From positions 4,712,001 to 4,776,000 of the forward strand of contig NZ_LR026975.1 of assembly GCF_900603025.1 (NCBI RefSeq): a stretch of 64,000 nt of DNA. The letters are read 5' to 3'. Below the pieces are notes generated by a model. That model saw only the letters and a program-made list of their open reading frames with translations. It did no database searches and was not told the DNA's origin. The position numbers and the translations under genes were made by a program. The stretch is from Mycolicibacterium hassiacum DSM 44199. Lineage in GTDB: Bacteria; Actinomycetota; Actinomycetes; Mycobacteriales; Mycobacteriaceae. Positions 39,943 to 52,883 of this stretch are shown piece by piece (position 1 is the stretch's first letter; the number at the start of each line of letters is the position of its first letter).

Positions 39943-40701
39943 ATGGAACCGGTTTTCCGCACCCTGGAGTTCGCGGTTCCGGCCGTCGTGGCGATGTCCG
40001 GTTCACGTGTCTCCTATGAGGGCCTCGAACACATCCCCGAACGCGGCGGCGCGGTGGTCGCGATCAACCACACCAGCTACATCGACTGGATCCCCGCCGC
40101 CATGGCCACCTACCAGCGCCGGCGCCGGCTGCGGTTCATGATCAAAGAGGAGATGACCCACGTTCCGGTGGTGCGGTGGATCATCAAGCAGTCCGGCACC
40201 ATCCCGGTGGACCGCACGGCGGGCGCGGGGGCCTACGCGGTCGCGGTGGAGCGGCTGCGGGCCGGCGAGATCGTCGGGGTGTATCCGGAGGCCACCATCA
40301 GCCGCAGCTTCGAGCTCAAGGAGTTCAAGACCGGCGCGGTGCGGATGGCGCTCGAGGCGGATGTCCCGATCCTGCCGATGATCGTCTGGGGCGCCCACCG
40401 CCGCTGGACCAAGGACCACCCGCGCAAACTCGGGCGCGCCCGCATCCCGATCACGGTCAAGATCGGCGAGCCGCTGTGGCCCACCGGCCGCGTGGACGAC
40501 GACAATGCCAAGCTGCGCGAGGTAATGACCGCGATGCTCTACGAGGTGCAGGAGGCCTACGACCACCCGCGGGGCGCGTTCTGGGTGCCGCGGCGGCTGG
40601 GCGGTTCGGCGCCCACCCCGGAGGAGGCCGCCGCCCTGGACCAGGCCGAACTGGCCGAACGTGCCCGCAAACGCGCCCTGCGCGAGGCGCGGAGCCGCTG
40701 A
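39943..40701 (+). CDS. PlsC-type lysophospholipid acyltransferase, second copy
   Basis: This 252-residue paralogue of the preceding gene has HX4D in AINHTSYIDWIP (about residues 41-47), the substrate block GVYPEATISRSFELKEF and PILPMIVWGAHRRWTKDHPR. The two proteins are clearly duplicates, with the same end WVPRRLGGSAPTPEE. It starts at the ATG of 39943 and is followed almost without a gap by the HAD phosphatase gene, so the three form an operon. Confidence 0.92.
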   Translation: MEPVFRTLEFAVPAVVAMSGSRVSYEGLEHIPERGGAVVAINHTSYIDWIPAAMATYQRRRRLRFMIKEEMTHVPVVRWIIKQSGTIPVDRTAGAGAYAVAVERLRAGEIVGVYPEATISRSFELKEFKTGAVRMALEADVPILPMIVWGAHRRWTKDHPRKLGRARIPITVKIGEPLWPTGRVDDDNAKLREVMTAMLYEVQEAYDHPRGAFWVPRRLGGSAPTPEEAAALDQAELAERARKRALREARSR

Positions 40702-40702
40702 G

Positions 40703-41518
40703 ATGGGCATGCCGGCACTGATCGCGACCGATGTCGACGGCACGCTGCTCGACGACTCCGAGGAGATCACCCCGCGCACCCGCGCGGCGGTGACCGCCGC
40801 CGTCGAGTCGGGCACGCGGTTCGTGCTGGCGACCGGGCGTCCGCCGCGCTGGGTGCAGCCGGTGGTCGACGCGCTGGGGTTCGCACCGATCGCGGTGTGT
40901 GCCAACGGTGCGGTGCTCTACGACCCGGCCACCGACCGGATCGTGTCGGCGCGCACGCTGTCGTCGGAGCAGTTGCGCCGGCTCGCCGAGATCGCCACCC
41001 GGGTGATTCCGGGCGCCGGGCTGGCGGTGGAGCGGGTCGGGGAGAGCGCCCACGACGCCGCCACCCCGCAGTTCGTCAGCTCGCCCGGTTACGAGCACGC
41101 CTGGCTGAACCCGGACAACACCGAGGTGTCGCTGGAGGATCTGCTGAGCGCCCCGGCGATCAAACTGCTCATCCGCAAGGCCGGGGCACGCAGCGGCGAG
41201 ATGGTCGACGCGCTCGCCGGGTACGTCGGCGACCTGGGCGACCTGACCTACTCCACCGACAACGGGCTGGTGGAGGTGGTGCCCCGGGGGATCAGCAAGG
41301 CGACCGGCATCGAGGAGGTGGCCCGGCCGCTGGGCATCCGCCCCGAGGAGGTGGTGACGTTCGGCGACATGCCCAACGACGTGCCGATGCTGCAGTGGGC
41401 CGGGCTGGGCGTGGCGATGGGCAACGCCCATCCCGAGGCGCTGGCCGCCGCCGACGAGGTCACCACCACCAACGCCGACGACGGGGTGGCGCGGGTGCTG
41501 GAACGCTGGTGGTCGTGA
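40703..41518 (+). CDS. HAD-superfamily (Cof type) phosphatase (Rv3813c-like)
   Basis: This 271-residue Cof-like phosphatase has motif I LIATDVDGTLLDDSEE (nucleophile Asp), motif II LATGRPPRW, the Lys of IRKAGARSGEM and motif IV VTFGDMPNDVPMLQWAG. The cap is of the C2 type. These enzymes act on small phosphorylated metabolites. The start ATG at 40703 overlaps nothing and lies 1 base after the acyltransferase stop; a second ATG two codons later is possible. Gene order matches Rv3813c. Confidence 0.9.
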   Translation: MGMPALIATDVDGTLLDDSEEITPRTRAAVTAAVESGTRFVLATGRPPRWVQPVVDALGFAPIAVCANGAVLYDPATDRIVSARTLSSEQLRRLAEIATRVIPGAGLAVERVGESAHDAATPQFVSSPGYEHAWLNPDNTEVSLEDLLSAPAIKLLIRKAGARSGEMVDALAGYVGDLGDLTYSTDNGLVEVVPRGISKATGIEEVARPLGIRPEEVVTFGDMPNDVPMLQWAGLGVAMGNAHPEALAAADEVTTTNADDGVARVLERWWS

Positions 41519-41525
41519 GCAGCCC

Positions 41526-43172
41526 CTATTCGGGGTTGTGCGCCGGGGTGAACCGCTCCAGCTGAACCGGCGTCTGCTGGGACAGCACCGGCGGCAGTTC
41601 GACCGGGATGCCGTCGATCACCCGGGTGACGGTGCCCTTCTCCCGGTCGAAGTTCAGCGTGCCGTGCTGGAAGTTCTGCACGATCCACAACGGTTCGTGG
41701 ATCTCCGCGCTCGTCGGCAGCCCCAGTGCTCCGCGTTCGAATCCCAGTGCGCCCCAGGCCTTGTAGATCTCACCGGTGAGCGGCTCGGCGCCGGTGGCCG
41801 GCGACCAGTAGATCGCGCCGTGTTCGAAGGTGACGTAGCGGGTGTCGCCGGCGCCGATGTTCTCCGGCGAGGTCGGCGCACCGAGGAAGCTGTTCATCCC
41901 GCCCAGCGATTCCCAGCGCGCGAAGATCGCGCCGCCGCGCAGGCTGTCGATGAGGTCCTCGGGACCGGGCGGATCGTTGAACCGGGCGGCGATGTCGCGG
42001 ATGCGGTCCAGCAGCGCGTAGGCGGCGTTGCCCGGACATTCGGTGATGCCGACGTCGCGGTGGGTGAAGATGGTCGGCAGCCGCGGGGTGGCGCCGACCG
42101 GGAACTTCGCGTACGAGCTGCCCGCCGAACCGAGCACCACGGTGCCGCGCGGATCGACCCGGTCCAGGCCCAGCCGCCAGCCGAGCAGTCGCCCGGTGGT
42201 GCGCAGCTGGACCGGGGTGGGCGGTTCGACGTCGAAGTTGCCCAGCATCGCGACCCCCCAGGTGTCGCGGTTGAAGCCGCCGGTGTGCGCGCCCTCGACC
42301 GACCTGGTGATCCCGCCGGCGCGGCCCTCGAAGACCTGGCCGTACTTGTCGACCAGTGCGTTGTAGGCGATGTCGCACCAGCCCAGGGTGCGGGTGTGGT
42401 ACTCGTAGATCGACCGGACGATGCCCGCGGAATCCTCGGGCGCGTAGTCGTTGCTGCCCGCGGTGTGGTGCACGATTCCCGCCCGGATCGGCCGGTCCGG
42501 GTGTGGGTTCGGGCAGCTGTTGGTCTCCGCGGCACCCCACTGGGTGCGGCTGATGATCCGCGGCGGCTGCCCCGGGGCGACGGCGGCCTCCGGCATCGGC
42601 GCCGCGTCGACGGGCGCCTGCGGCGGGCTGATCAGCACCGCGTTGATGTTCTGGCCGAACGGCTGCTCCACGGTGGCGGGCCGATAACCCAGTTCGGGTC
42701 GTGCCGGTTCGGGTTCGGTGCGCGGTGCGGGGTGGGCCGCCGGGTTCGTCGGGGAGGCCGGCCGGCGGATCGCGATCTGCACCGCGGTGGTGCGGCCGAC
42801 GAACACCGGCTCGGTGCCCTGCCGGCCCGGCGACGGGTCGTCGGGGCCCAAACCGCCCAGCGGCTCGACCTCGTACCACGGTCCCCAGCTGCCGTCGGCG
42901 CGCCGGGCGCGCACCCGCGCGGACGTGCCGGTGAGATCGTCGCCGGTCAGCGCGACCATGGCGAACTCCGAGGTGCCGTGCACCTCGCGGATCGTCTCAC
43001 CGTCGCCGAGATCGGTCAGCGGCTGTTCGACCAGCTGCGGCGCGCTGGGCGGCGCGGTCGCGCCGGGGTCGGCATCGGGATCGCCGGGGATGCCGAAGAT
43101 CGCCATCGGGGCCAGGACGACCGTCGCCACGGTGGCGGTGAACAACAACGGCACGGGACGACGACACGGCAC
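41526..43172 (-). CDS. Secreted N-acetylmuramoyl-L-alanine amidase-like protein with LGFP repeats (Rv3811-like)
   Basis: This 548-residue exported protein begins with a signal peptide (VPLLFTATVATVVLAPMAIF). A PGRP/amidase_2 domain (about 210-390) has IVHHTAGSNDYAPED (zinc His), DIAYNALVDKYGQVFEGR, THRDVGITECPGNAAY (zinc His and Cys) and GVAMLGNFD. The C-terminus has LGFP repeats (WESLGGMNSFLGAPTS, WGALGFERGALGLPTS) that bind the cell wall. It likely cleaves peptidoglycan stem peptides. The GTG start at 43172 sits before the signal peptide. It converges with the HAD gene. Compare Rv3811. Confidence 0.9.
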   Translation of the reverse strand: MPCRRPVPLLFTATVATVVLAPMAIFGIPGDPDADPGATAPPSAPQLVEQPLTDLGDGETIREVHGTSEFAMVALTGDDLTGTSARVRARRADGSWGPWYEVEPLGGLGPDDPSPGRQGTEPVFVGRTTAVQIAIRRPASPTNPAAHPAPRTEPEPARPELGYRPATVEQPFGQNINAVLISPPQAPVDAAPMPEAAVAPGQPPRIISRTQWGAAETNSCPNPHPDRPIRAGIVHHTAGSNDYAPEDSAGIVRSIYEYHTRTLGWCDIAYNALVDKYGQVFEGRAGGITRSVEGAHTGGFNRDTWGVAMLGNFDVEPPTPVQLRTTGRLLGWRLGLDRVDPRGTVVLGSAGSSYAKFPVGATPRLPTIFTHRDVGITECPGNAAYALLDRIRDIAARFNDPPGPEDLIDSLRGGAIFARWESLGGMNSFLGAPTSPENIGAGDTRYVTFEHGAIYWSPATGAEPLTGEIYKAWGALGFERGALGLPTSAEIHEPLWIVQNFQHGTLNFDREKGTVTRVIDGIPVELPPVLSQQTPVQLERFTPAHNPE

Positions 43173-43280
43173 GGACTGATGTTACGTGTGTGTCAGTTGT
43201 GACGAATGATTCGACACGGCCGGGATCGCGCCCAAATCGGCCGTGCCGGTCGACCGACCCGGCGGTGCCGCCCCGCAGCG

Positions 43281-43317
43281 ACGACACCGCAGAGCGCGGC
43301 GGCGTCTGCGGTGTCGT
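43281..43317 (-). terminator. Hairpin after erp
   Basis: The arms acgacaccgcaga and tctgcggtgtcgt form a perfect 13-bp stem with an 11-base loop, 27 bases past the erp stop. No T-run follows. Confidence 0.75.
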
Positions 43318-43343
43318 TCGGATGCAGGTTCGTAAGGACCGGG

Positions 43344-44285
43344 TCAGGCCCCCGGCGCCGGCGGCGGGGGCGCCGGGGGAGCCGCGGCGGCCGCCGCCTC
43401 GGCGGGCGGTTTGGCCGCCGAGATGATCGCCGGCACCACCACGCCCTTGACCAGGTCGATGACCTGGGAGGCGCCCAGCTCGTTGGCCATGTCGGACAAC
43501 TCGCCGATGATGCCGCGGCTGGGCGCGGTCGCCACCGGCATCGTCGCCAGCGACGGGTCGCCGAGGATCGGGTAGGTCGGCACGGTCGGGTCGAGCCCGA
43601 TGGGTGCGGAGATCGGCACCTCGCCCGGGGCCGGCAGCGCACCGGTGGACACCGGCGTCAGCGCCGGATCCAGGCCCGGGGTCAGCGAAGGGTCGGTGAG
43701 CCCCGGATTGGTCAGCCCCGGATTGGTCAGCCCCGGATTGGTCAGACCCGGCGTGGTCAGGCCCGGGGTGGTCAGGCCGGTGGTGTCACCCGCCGGGTTG
43801 GTCAGGGCCGGGTTGGTCAGGGCCGGGTTGGTGAGGTCGGGGTTGGTCAGGCCCGGGTCGGTGAGCCCCGGCGTGGTCAGCCCCGGCGTGGTCAGCCCGG
43901 CGGACGCGTCGGGAGTGGTCAACCCCGGCGTGGTCAACCCCGGAGTGGTCAACCCCGGAGTGGTCAACCCCGGCGAGGTGAGCCCCGGTGAGGTCAGTCC
44001 CGGCGAGGTCAGGGCCGGGCTGGTCAGGGTCGAGCCCGTCCCGGTCAGCGCCGGCATCGGCGGCAGGTTGATGCCGAACTGCGACAGCCCCTGCGACAGC
44101 GCCGACATGATCTCGGCGGGCAGCTCGGTGATCAGCGCGGCCTGGACGAACTCGCGCTTCTGCGGCTGCGGATGAACGGCGGCCGACAGATCGGAAACGG
44201 CGACGACGGCGGCTGGGCTCGCCACTGCCAAGGCAGCGACTGCGCTCATGGCCGTTGAGAGCCTGCGGCGGCGTCGGTTCGGCAC
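43344..44285 (-). CDS. erp: Exported repetitive protein Erp (PirG)
   Basis: This 313-residue cell-surface protein is known in mycobacteria for a role in growth and envelope integrity. The signal peptide lies at residues 1-35 (LSTAMSAVAALAVASPAAVV). The conserved N-terminal domain has FVQAALITELPAEIMSALSQ, and the centre is a run of PGLTS/T/N/D repeats. The C-terminal domain has a hydrophobic stretch (VIDLVKGVVVPAIISAA) and a Pro/Ala tail. The GTG at 44285 (VPNRRRRRLS) is preferred because gaggag precedes it and the signal peptide follows. It diverges from glf, as in M. tuberculosis Rv3810. Confidence 0.94.
   Translation of the reverse strand: MPNRRRRRLSTAMSAVAALAVASPAAVVAVSDLSAAVHPQPQKREFVQAALITELPAEIMSALSQGLSQFGINLPPMPALTGTGSTLTSPALTSPGLTSPGLTSPGLTTPGLTTPGLTTPGLTTPDASAGLTTPGLTTPGLTDPGLTNPDLTNPALTNPALTNPAGDTTGLTTPGLTTPGLTNPGLTNPGLTNPGLTDPSLTPGLDPALTPVSTGALPAPGEVPISAPIGLDPTVPTYPILGDPSLATMPVATAPSRGIIGELSDMANELGASQVIDLVKGVVVPAIISAAKPPAEAAAAAAPPAPPPPAPGA
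43680..44030 (-). repeat. PGLT(S/T/N/D) repeat tract of erp
   Basis: About twenty 15-bp units (variants of ggtcagccccggcgt) code for PGLTx pentapeptides, with short breaks such as DASAG. The number and order of units is the feature that varies most among species. Confidence 0.9.
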
Positions 44286-44394
44286 GAAAGTCTCCTCAAT
44301 ACATGGACTACGTCGGGTAGCGCTTTCCCGTTCGACGGTACTGGTGTGACTAGTGAGGAAAAAGTGACGATATGGAATCGTGAGCCAATCTTGA

Positions 44395-47583
<3,189 letters not shown>

Positions 47584-47591
<8 letters not shown>

Positions 47592-48174
47592 GTCGCACGA
47601 GTTCGGGCCCGACACCTTCGAGCCGCACGGGTCGCCGGATGCGCCGCGCGGCGAGGAGGCCGCGCTGGTCACGGTGCAGGCCGCGCTGGCCGGCCGGCCC
47701 GGCGTACTGCCGGCGGCCCGCGCGCTGTCGCACTTCGGGGAGCACAGCCTCGGCTGGCTGGCGGTCGCGGGTCTGGGCGCGCTGCTCGACCGCGGGCGCC
47801 GGCGCGACTGGCTGGCGGTCGGGGTGGGTGCGCTGGCCGCGCACGCCGCCGCGGTGCTGATCAAGCGGGTGGTGCGCCGCGAACGCCCGCACCACCCGGC
47901 GATCGCGGTCAACGTCGGCACCCCGAGCCGGCTGAGTTTCCCGTCCGCGCACGCGACCTCGACCACCGCGGCCGCGATCCTGTTGGCGCGCGTCACCGGC
48001 CTGCCGCTGCCCGCGCTGCTGATCCCCCCGATGGCGGTGTCCCGGCTGGTGCTGGGCGTGCACTACCCCAGCGACGTGCTCACCGGAATCGCGGTCGGCG
48101 CGACCGTCGCCAAGACGGTCGGTGTGCTGGCCGACCGGACCGGCGATGCCGACGCGACGAGCAGGAGCAGGTGA
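47584..48174 (+). CDS. PAP2-type phosphatase, decaprenylphosphoryl-phosphoribose phosphatase (Rv3807c-like)
   Basis: This 196-residue, several-span PAP2 enzyme is thought to dephosphorylate decaprenylphosphoryl-5-phosphoribose, the step between UbiA and DprE1. The phosphatase motifs are KRVVRRERPHHP (motif 1), FPSAHATST (motif 2) and SRLVLGVHYPSDVLTG (motif 3, with catalytic His). Its place between glfT2 and ubiA supports the substrate. The start ATG at 47584 overlaps the glfT2 stop. Confidence 0.92.
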
Positions 48175-48178
48175 CTTA

Positions 48179-49138
48179 ATGAGCGTCTCGAGTCAAGCAG
48201 GAAGCGCCCGGCAGATGAGTGAACCACCGGCCCCGCACCCGGGCCCACCCAGCAACGTCGTCACCGGGCTGATCAAGGCCGTCCGGCCCCGCCAGTGGGT
48301 CAAGAACGTCCTGGTGTTCGCCGCCCCGGTGGCCGCGCTCGGCGACGACCGCTTCGCCAACGGCGACTACACCGAGGTGCTGCTGCACGTGGTGCTGGCG
48401 TTCGTGGTGTTCAGCCTCGCCGCGTCGGCGGTGTACCTGGTCAACGACGCCCGCGACGTGGAGGCCGACCGCCAGCACCCCACCAAGCGGTACCGCCCGA
48501 TCGCGGCCGGTGTGGTCCCGGAGTGGCTGGCCTACACCACCGCGGTCGTGCTGGCCGCCGCCTCGCTGGTCATCTCCTGGCGGACCGCCCCGGATCTCGC
48601 GCTGGTCATGGCGATCTACATCGCGATCCAGCTGGCGTACTGCTACGGGCTCAAACACCAGCCGGTGATCGACCTGTGCATCGTGTCGTCGGGCTTTCTG
48701 ATCCGGGCCATCGCCGGCGGTGTGGCCGCCGGCGTGCGCCTGTCGCCGTGGTTCCTGCTGGTGATGGCGTTCGGGTCGCTGTTCATGGTGGCCGGTAAGC
48801 GCTACGCCGAACTGCAGCTGGCCGAACGCACCGGCGCGAAGATCCGCAAGTCGCTGGAGAGCTACACCAGCTCCTATCTGCGGTTCGTCTGGACGCTGTC
48901 GGCGACCGCGCTGGTGCTGTGTTACGGCCTGTGGGCGTTCGAGCGCGTCGAGGGCGGCGGTTCGTCCTGGTTCGTGGTATCGATGATTCCGTTCGTGATC
49001 GCGATCCTGCGCTACGCGGTGGACGTGGACGGCGGGATGGCCGGGGAACCCGAGGAGATCGCGTTGAAGGACCGCGTGCTGCAGTTGTTGGCGGTGGCGT
49101 GGATCGGAACCATCAGTGCGGCAGTCTTCCTCGGCTGA
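48179..49138 (+). CDS. ubiA: Decaprenyl-phosphate phosphoribosyltransferase UbiA
   Basis: This 319-residue, about nine-helix intramembrane transferase makes decaprenylphosphoryl-5-phosphoribose, the first committed step to the arabinose donor DPA. The Asp-rich motif 1 is VNDARDVEADRQHPTKRYRP. Motif 2 is the AGKRYAELQLAE loop. PRQWVKNVLVFAAP at the N-terminus is family-specific. It starts 4 bases after the PAP2 stop, with caggagcagg as ribosome-binding site, and is followed after 1 base by aftB. Mutations in the M. tuberculosis gene (Rv3806c) alter ethambutol response. Confidence 0.95.
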   Translation: MSVSSQAGSARQMSEPPAPHPGPPSNVVTGLIKAVRPRQWVKNVLVFAAPVAALGDDRFANGDYTEVLLHVVLAFVVFSLAASAVYLVNDARDVEADRQHPTKRYRPIAAGVVPEWLAYTTAVVLAAASLVISWRTAPDLALVMAIYIAIQLAYCYGLKHQPVIDLCIVSSGFLIRAIAGGVAAGVRLSPWFLLVMAFGSLFMVAGKRYAELQLAERTGAKIRKSLESYTSSYLRFVWTLSATALVLCYGLWAFERVEGGGSSWFVVSMIPFVIAILRYAVDVDGGMAGEPEEIALKDRVLQLLAVAWIGTISAAVFLG

Positions 49139-49139
49139 G

Positions 49140-51191
49140 ATGACCCGCGCGGCCGGCCCGCCGGTCGTCGGCGACCCGGGCGGGGCGCTGCGCCTGCCGG
49201 TGTGGCTGGACGACTGGCTCGACGCGCTGGAGCGGCGGATGTCGCGCTGGCCGGCCTATCCGCTCGAATGGTCGGCGCGGCTGAGCCTGTGGCTGAGCCT
49301 GGTCGTCGTCGCCGTGCTGTTCGGCTACGGTGCCTGGCAGCGGCGCTGGATCGCCGACGACGGCCTGATCGTGCTGCGGACCGTGCGAAACCTGTTGGCC
49401 GGCAACGGTCCGGTGTTCAACGCCGGGGAGCGGGTGGAGGCCAACACCTCCACGGTGTGGACCTATCTGATCTACCTGGGCGCGCTGGTCGGCGGGCCGG
49501 TGCGGCTGGAGTACGTGGCGCTGGTGCTGGCGCTGGTGCTCAGCGTGGTCGGCGTGGTGTTCGCGATGCTGGGCACCGCGCGGCTGTTCGCACCCGGGCT
49601 GCGGGGCCGGCGCGCGCTGCTGCTGCCGGCCGGGATGCTGGTCTACATCGCGCTGCCGCCGGCCCGCGACTTCGCCACCTCCGGGCTGGAGAACGGTCTG
49701 GTGCTGGCTTACCTCGGGCTGCTGTGGTGGATGCTGGTCTGCTGGTCGCAGGCCGTCCGCCGGTACGGCGCACCCGATTCGGAGCCGGTCACCGCGCAGG
49801 GCCGACTGTTCGACGCGGCGCTGGCGTTCGTCGCCGGGCTGAGCGTGCTGGTGCGGCCGGAGTTGGCGCTGATCGGGATCGGCGCGCTGGCGATGATGCT
49901 GATCGCCGCGCGGGACTGGCGCCGCCGCGGGCTGATCGTCGTCGCCGGGGGCCTGCTGCCGGTGGGCTACCAGATCTTCCGGATGGGCTACTACGGCCTG
50001 CTGTTCCCGTCCACCGCGCTGGCCAAGGAGGCCTCCGGGGCCAAGTGGTCGCAGGGCTTCACCTATCTGAGCAACTTCAACGGCCCGTACCTGCTGTGGG
50101 CGCCGGCGATCCTGCTGGTCGGGCTCGCGGTCGTGGTGACCGTGGCCGCCGGGCGGCCGCTGCGGATGCGCCGGCGGGTCGCGCCCGGCTACGGCTGGGT
50201 CGCCCGCGTGGTGCAGAGCCCGCAGGCGGTGGTGCTGTTCACGCTGCTGAGCGGGCTGCTGCAGGCGCTGTACTGGATCCGCCAGGGCGGGGACTTCATG
50301 CACGGCCGGGTGCTGCTGGCCCCGCTGTTCCTGTTGCTGCTGCCGGTCGCGGTGATCCCGGTGCTGCTGCCCGACACCCGGCGGATGGCGCGCGGTGCCG
50401 GATATCTGTTCGTCGGCGCCACCGGGGTGCTGTGGGCGGCGGTGGCCGGCTGGTCGCTGTGGGCGGCGAACTCGCCCGGGATGGGGGCCGACGCCACCCG
50501 CGTCACCTACTCCGGCATCGTCGACGAACGGCGGTTCTACGCCCAGGCCACCGGCCACGCCCATCCGCTCACCGCGGCCGACTATCTGGACTATCCGCGG
50601 ATGCGGGCGGCGGTCACGACGATCGAGAACACCCCGGAGGGGGCGCTGCTGCTGCCGTCGGGCAACTACGACCAGTGGGATGTGGTGCCCGCGGTCCCGC
50701 CGCCTCCGGACGCGCCGCGCGATCCGGACGACGCGCCGCACACGGTCTTTTTCACCAACCTGGGCATGACCGGGATGAACCTGGGCCTGGACGTGCGGGT
50801 GATCGACCAGATCGGCCTGGCCAACCCGCTGGCCGCGCACACCGAACGGCTGACCGACGGCCGCATCGGCCACGACAAGAACCTGTTCCCGGACTGGGCG
50901 ATCGCCGAGGGGCCGTTCCTCAAGGAGCCGCCGTTCATCCCCGGCTACCTCGACCCGGACTGGGTGACCCAGGCCGAGGCCGCGTTGCAGTGCCCGGCCA
51001 CCGACGCGATGCTCAACGCGATCCGGGCGCCGATGGGGCCGCGCCGGTTCCTGTCGAACCTGTGGCACGCGGCGGGGTTCACCCGATACCGGATCGACCG
51101 GGTGCCGCTGTACGAGCTGGCCAGGTGCGGGCTCGAGGTGCCCCCGCTGCGGGAGACCCCGTACACTGGCATGCCGGCAACGGGGCCATAG
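49140..51191 (+). CDS. aftB: Arabinofuranosyltransferase AftB
   Basis: This 683-residue GT-C enzyme adds the terminal beta-(1-2) arabinofuranose residues to arabinogalactan and lipoarabinomannan. The GT-C catalytic acids are in RRWIADDGLIVLRTVRNLL within the first extracytoplasmic loop. About ten transmembrane helices follow (for example LALVLALVLSVVGVVFAML), then a large extracytoplasmic C-terminal domain. The ATG at 49140 is 1 base after the ubiA stop. It is the last gene before a spacer of about 460 bases and fbpA. Compare Rv3805c. Confidence 0.94.
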   Translation: MTRAAGPPVVGDPGGALRLPVWLDDWLDALERRMSRWPAYPLEWSARLSLWLSLVVVAVLFGYGAWQRRWIADDGLIVLRTVRNLLAGNGPVFNAGERVEANTSTVWTYLIYLGALVGGPVRLEYVALVLALVLSVVGVVFAMLGTARLFAPGLRGRRALLLPAGMLVYIALPPARDFATSGLENGLVLAYLGLLWWMLVCWSQAVRRYGAPDSEPVTAQGRLFDAALAFVAGLSVLVRPELALIGIGALAMMLIAARDWRRRGLIVVAGGLLPVGYQIFRMGYYGLLFPSTALAKEASGAKWSQGFTYLSNFNGPYLLWAPAILLVGLAVVVTVAAGRPLRMRRRVAPGYGWVARVVQSPQAVVLFTLLSGLLQALYWIRQGGDFMHGRVLLAPLFLLLLPVAVIPVLLPDTRRMARGAGYLFVGATGVLWAAVAGWSLWAANSPGMGADATRVTYSGIVDERRFYAQATGHAHPLTAADYLDYPRMRAAVTTIENTPEGALLLPSGNYDQWDVVPAVPPPPDAPRDPDDAPHTVFFTNLGMTGMNLGLDVRVIDQIGLANPLAAHTERLTDGRIGHDKNLFPDWAIAEGPFLKEPPFIPGYLDPDWVTQAEAALQCPATDAMLNAIRAPMGPRRFLSNLWHAAGFTRYRIDRVPLYELARCGLEVPPLRETPYTGMPATGP

Positions 51192-51382
51192 CCGGACGGC
51201 CGGTGCACAGCGTGCGCGCACCCGTCTGCCGTGCCGAAATCCTCACGCGTCCATCCACCGCGGCGCAGCCGGTAACGCGCACCGCGGTGGCGGCGATAGA
51301 TGTTCCCGAGACGCATGTTCGCGATCGCCGGTTCGCTGGCGCGAAACGAACGGATGGTTGAGCTGACCGCGATACAGGCTTC

Positions 51383-51456
51383 CGGACGGCCGGGATCCCC
51401 GGCCGTCCGAAACACCGGCACGCACGGGTTCTCGGCTACGGAGGTCCGTGCGTGCC
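51383..51456. terminator. Two tandem hairpins between aftB and fbpA
   Basis: The first stem is cggacggccggg/cccggccgtccg (51383-51394 and 51398-51409) with a 3-base loop. The second is ggcacgcacgg/ccgtgcgtgcc (51417-51427 and 51446-51456) with an 18-base loop; both stems are perfect. They end the aftB operon or attenuate into fbpA. The rest of the 464-base gap (51192-51655) holds no gene I can support and presumably the fbpA promoter. Confidence 0.7.
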
Positions 51457-51580
51457 GTCGCGCGGGGTGGGCGGGTCACCTCGCCCGTGCACCCCGTGAC
51501 CGCACCTGGAAACGCCCTCGACAGCGAGGGGGTGACCAGGGGCGACACGCTCCGAATGGGAAGATCACGGCGAGGTGTGA

Positions 51581-52684
<1,104 letters not shown>

Positions 52685-52718
52685 CCGGCCGCTGCGAGCA
52701 GCGCCGTAGCCAAAAGAC

Positions 52719-52753
52719 GAACGGCGGCGATCCGATCCGGGTCGCCGCCGTTC
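52719..52753 (+). terminator. Hairpin terminator after fbpA
   Basis: The arms gaacggcggcga and tcgccgccgttc form a perfect 12-bp stem with an 11-base loop, 35 bases past the fbpA stop. Confidence 0.8.
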
Positions 52754-52883
52754 GCCGTCTCCGGATCCGATTCCCCCGGGGCGGAGCGCCGTTCTCGCCG
52801 CCGGGAGGGGTGGTTTCCGGCACGGGCCGGTAGCCGGGTGTGGTTGTATACCTGCGGCGGATTCGACGTGAGGTGGACAGTTG

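Noticed and set aside
43680..44030. CRISPR-like array
   Set aside because: The repeats are in-frame PGLTx codons of erp with no unique spacers.
49113..51221. 702-codon minus-strand frame opposite aftB
   Set aside because: The composition (Arg, Gln, His, Pro-rich) is typical of an antisense frame. The plus strand encodes a full AftB with transmembrane helices.
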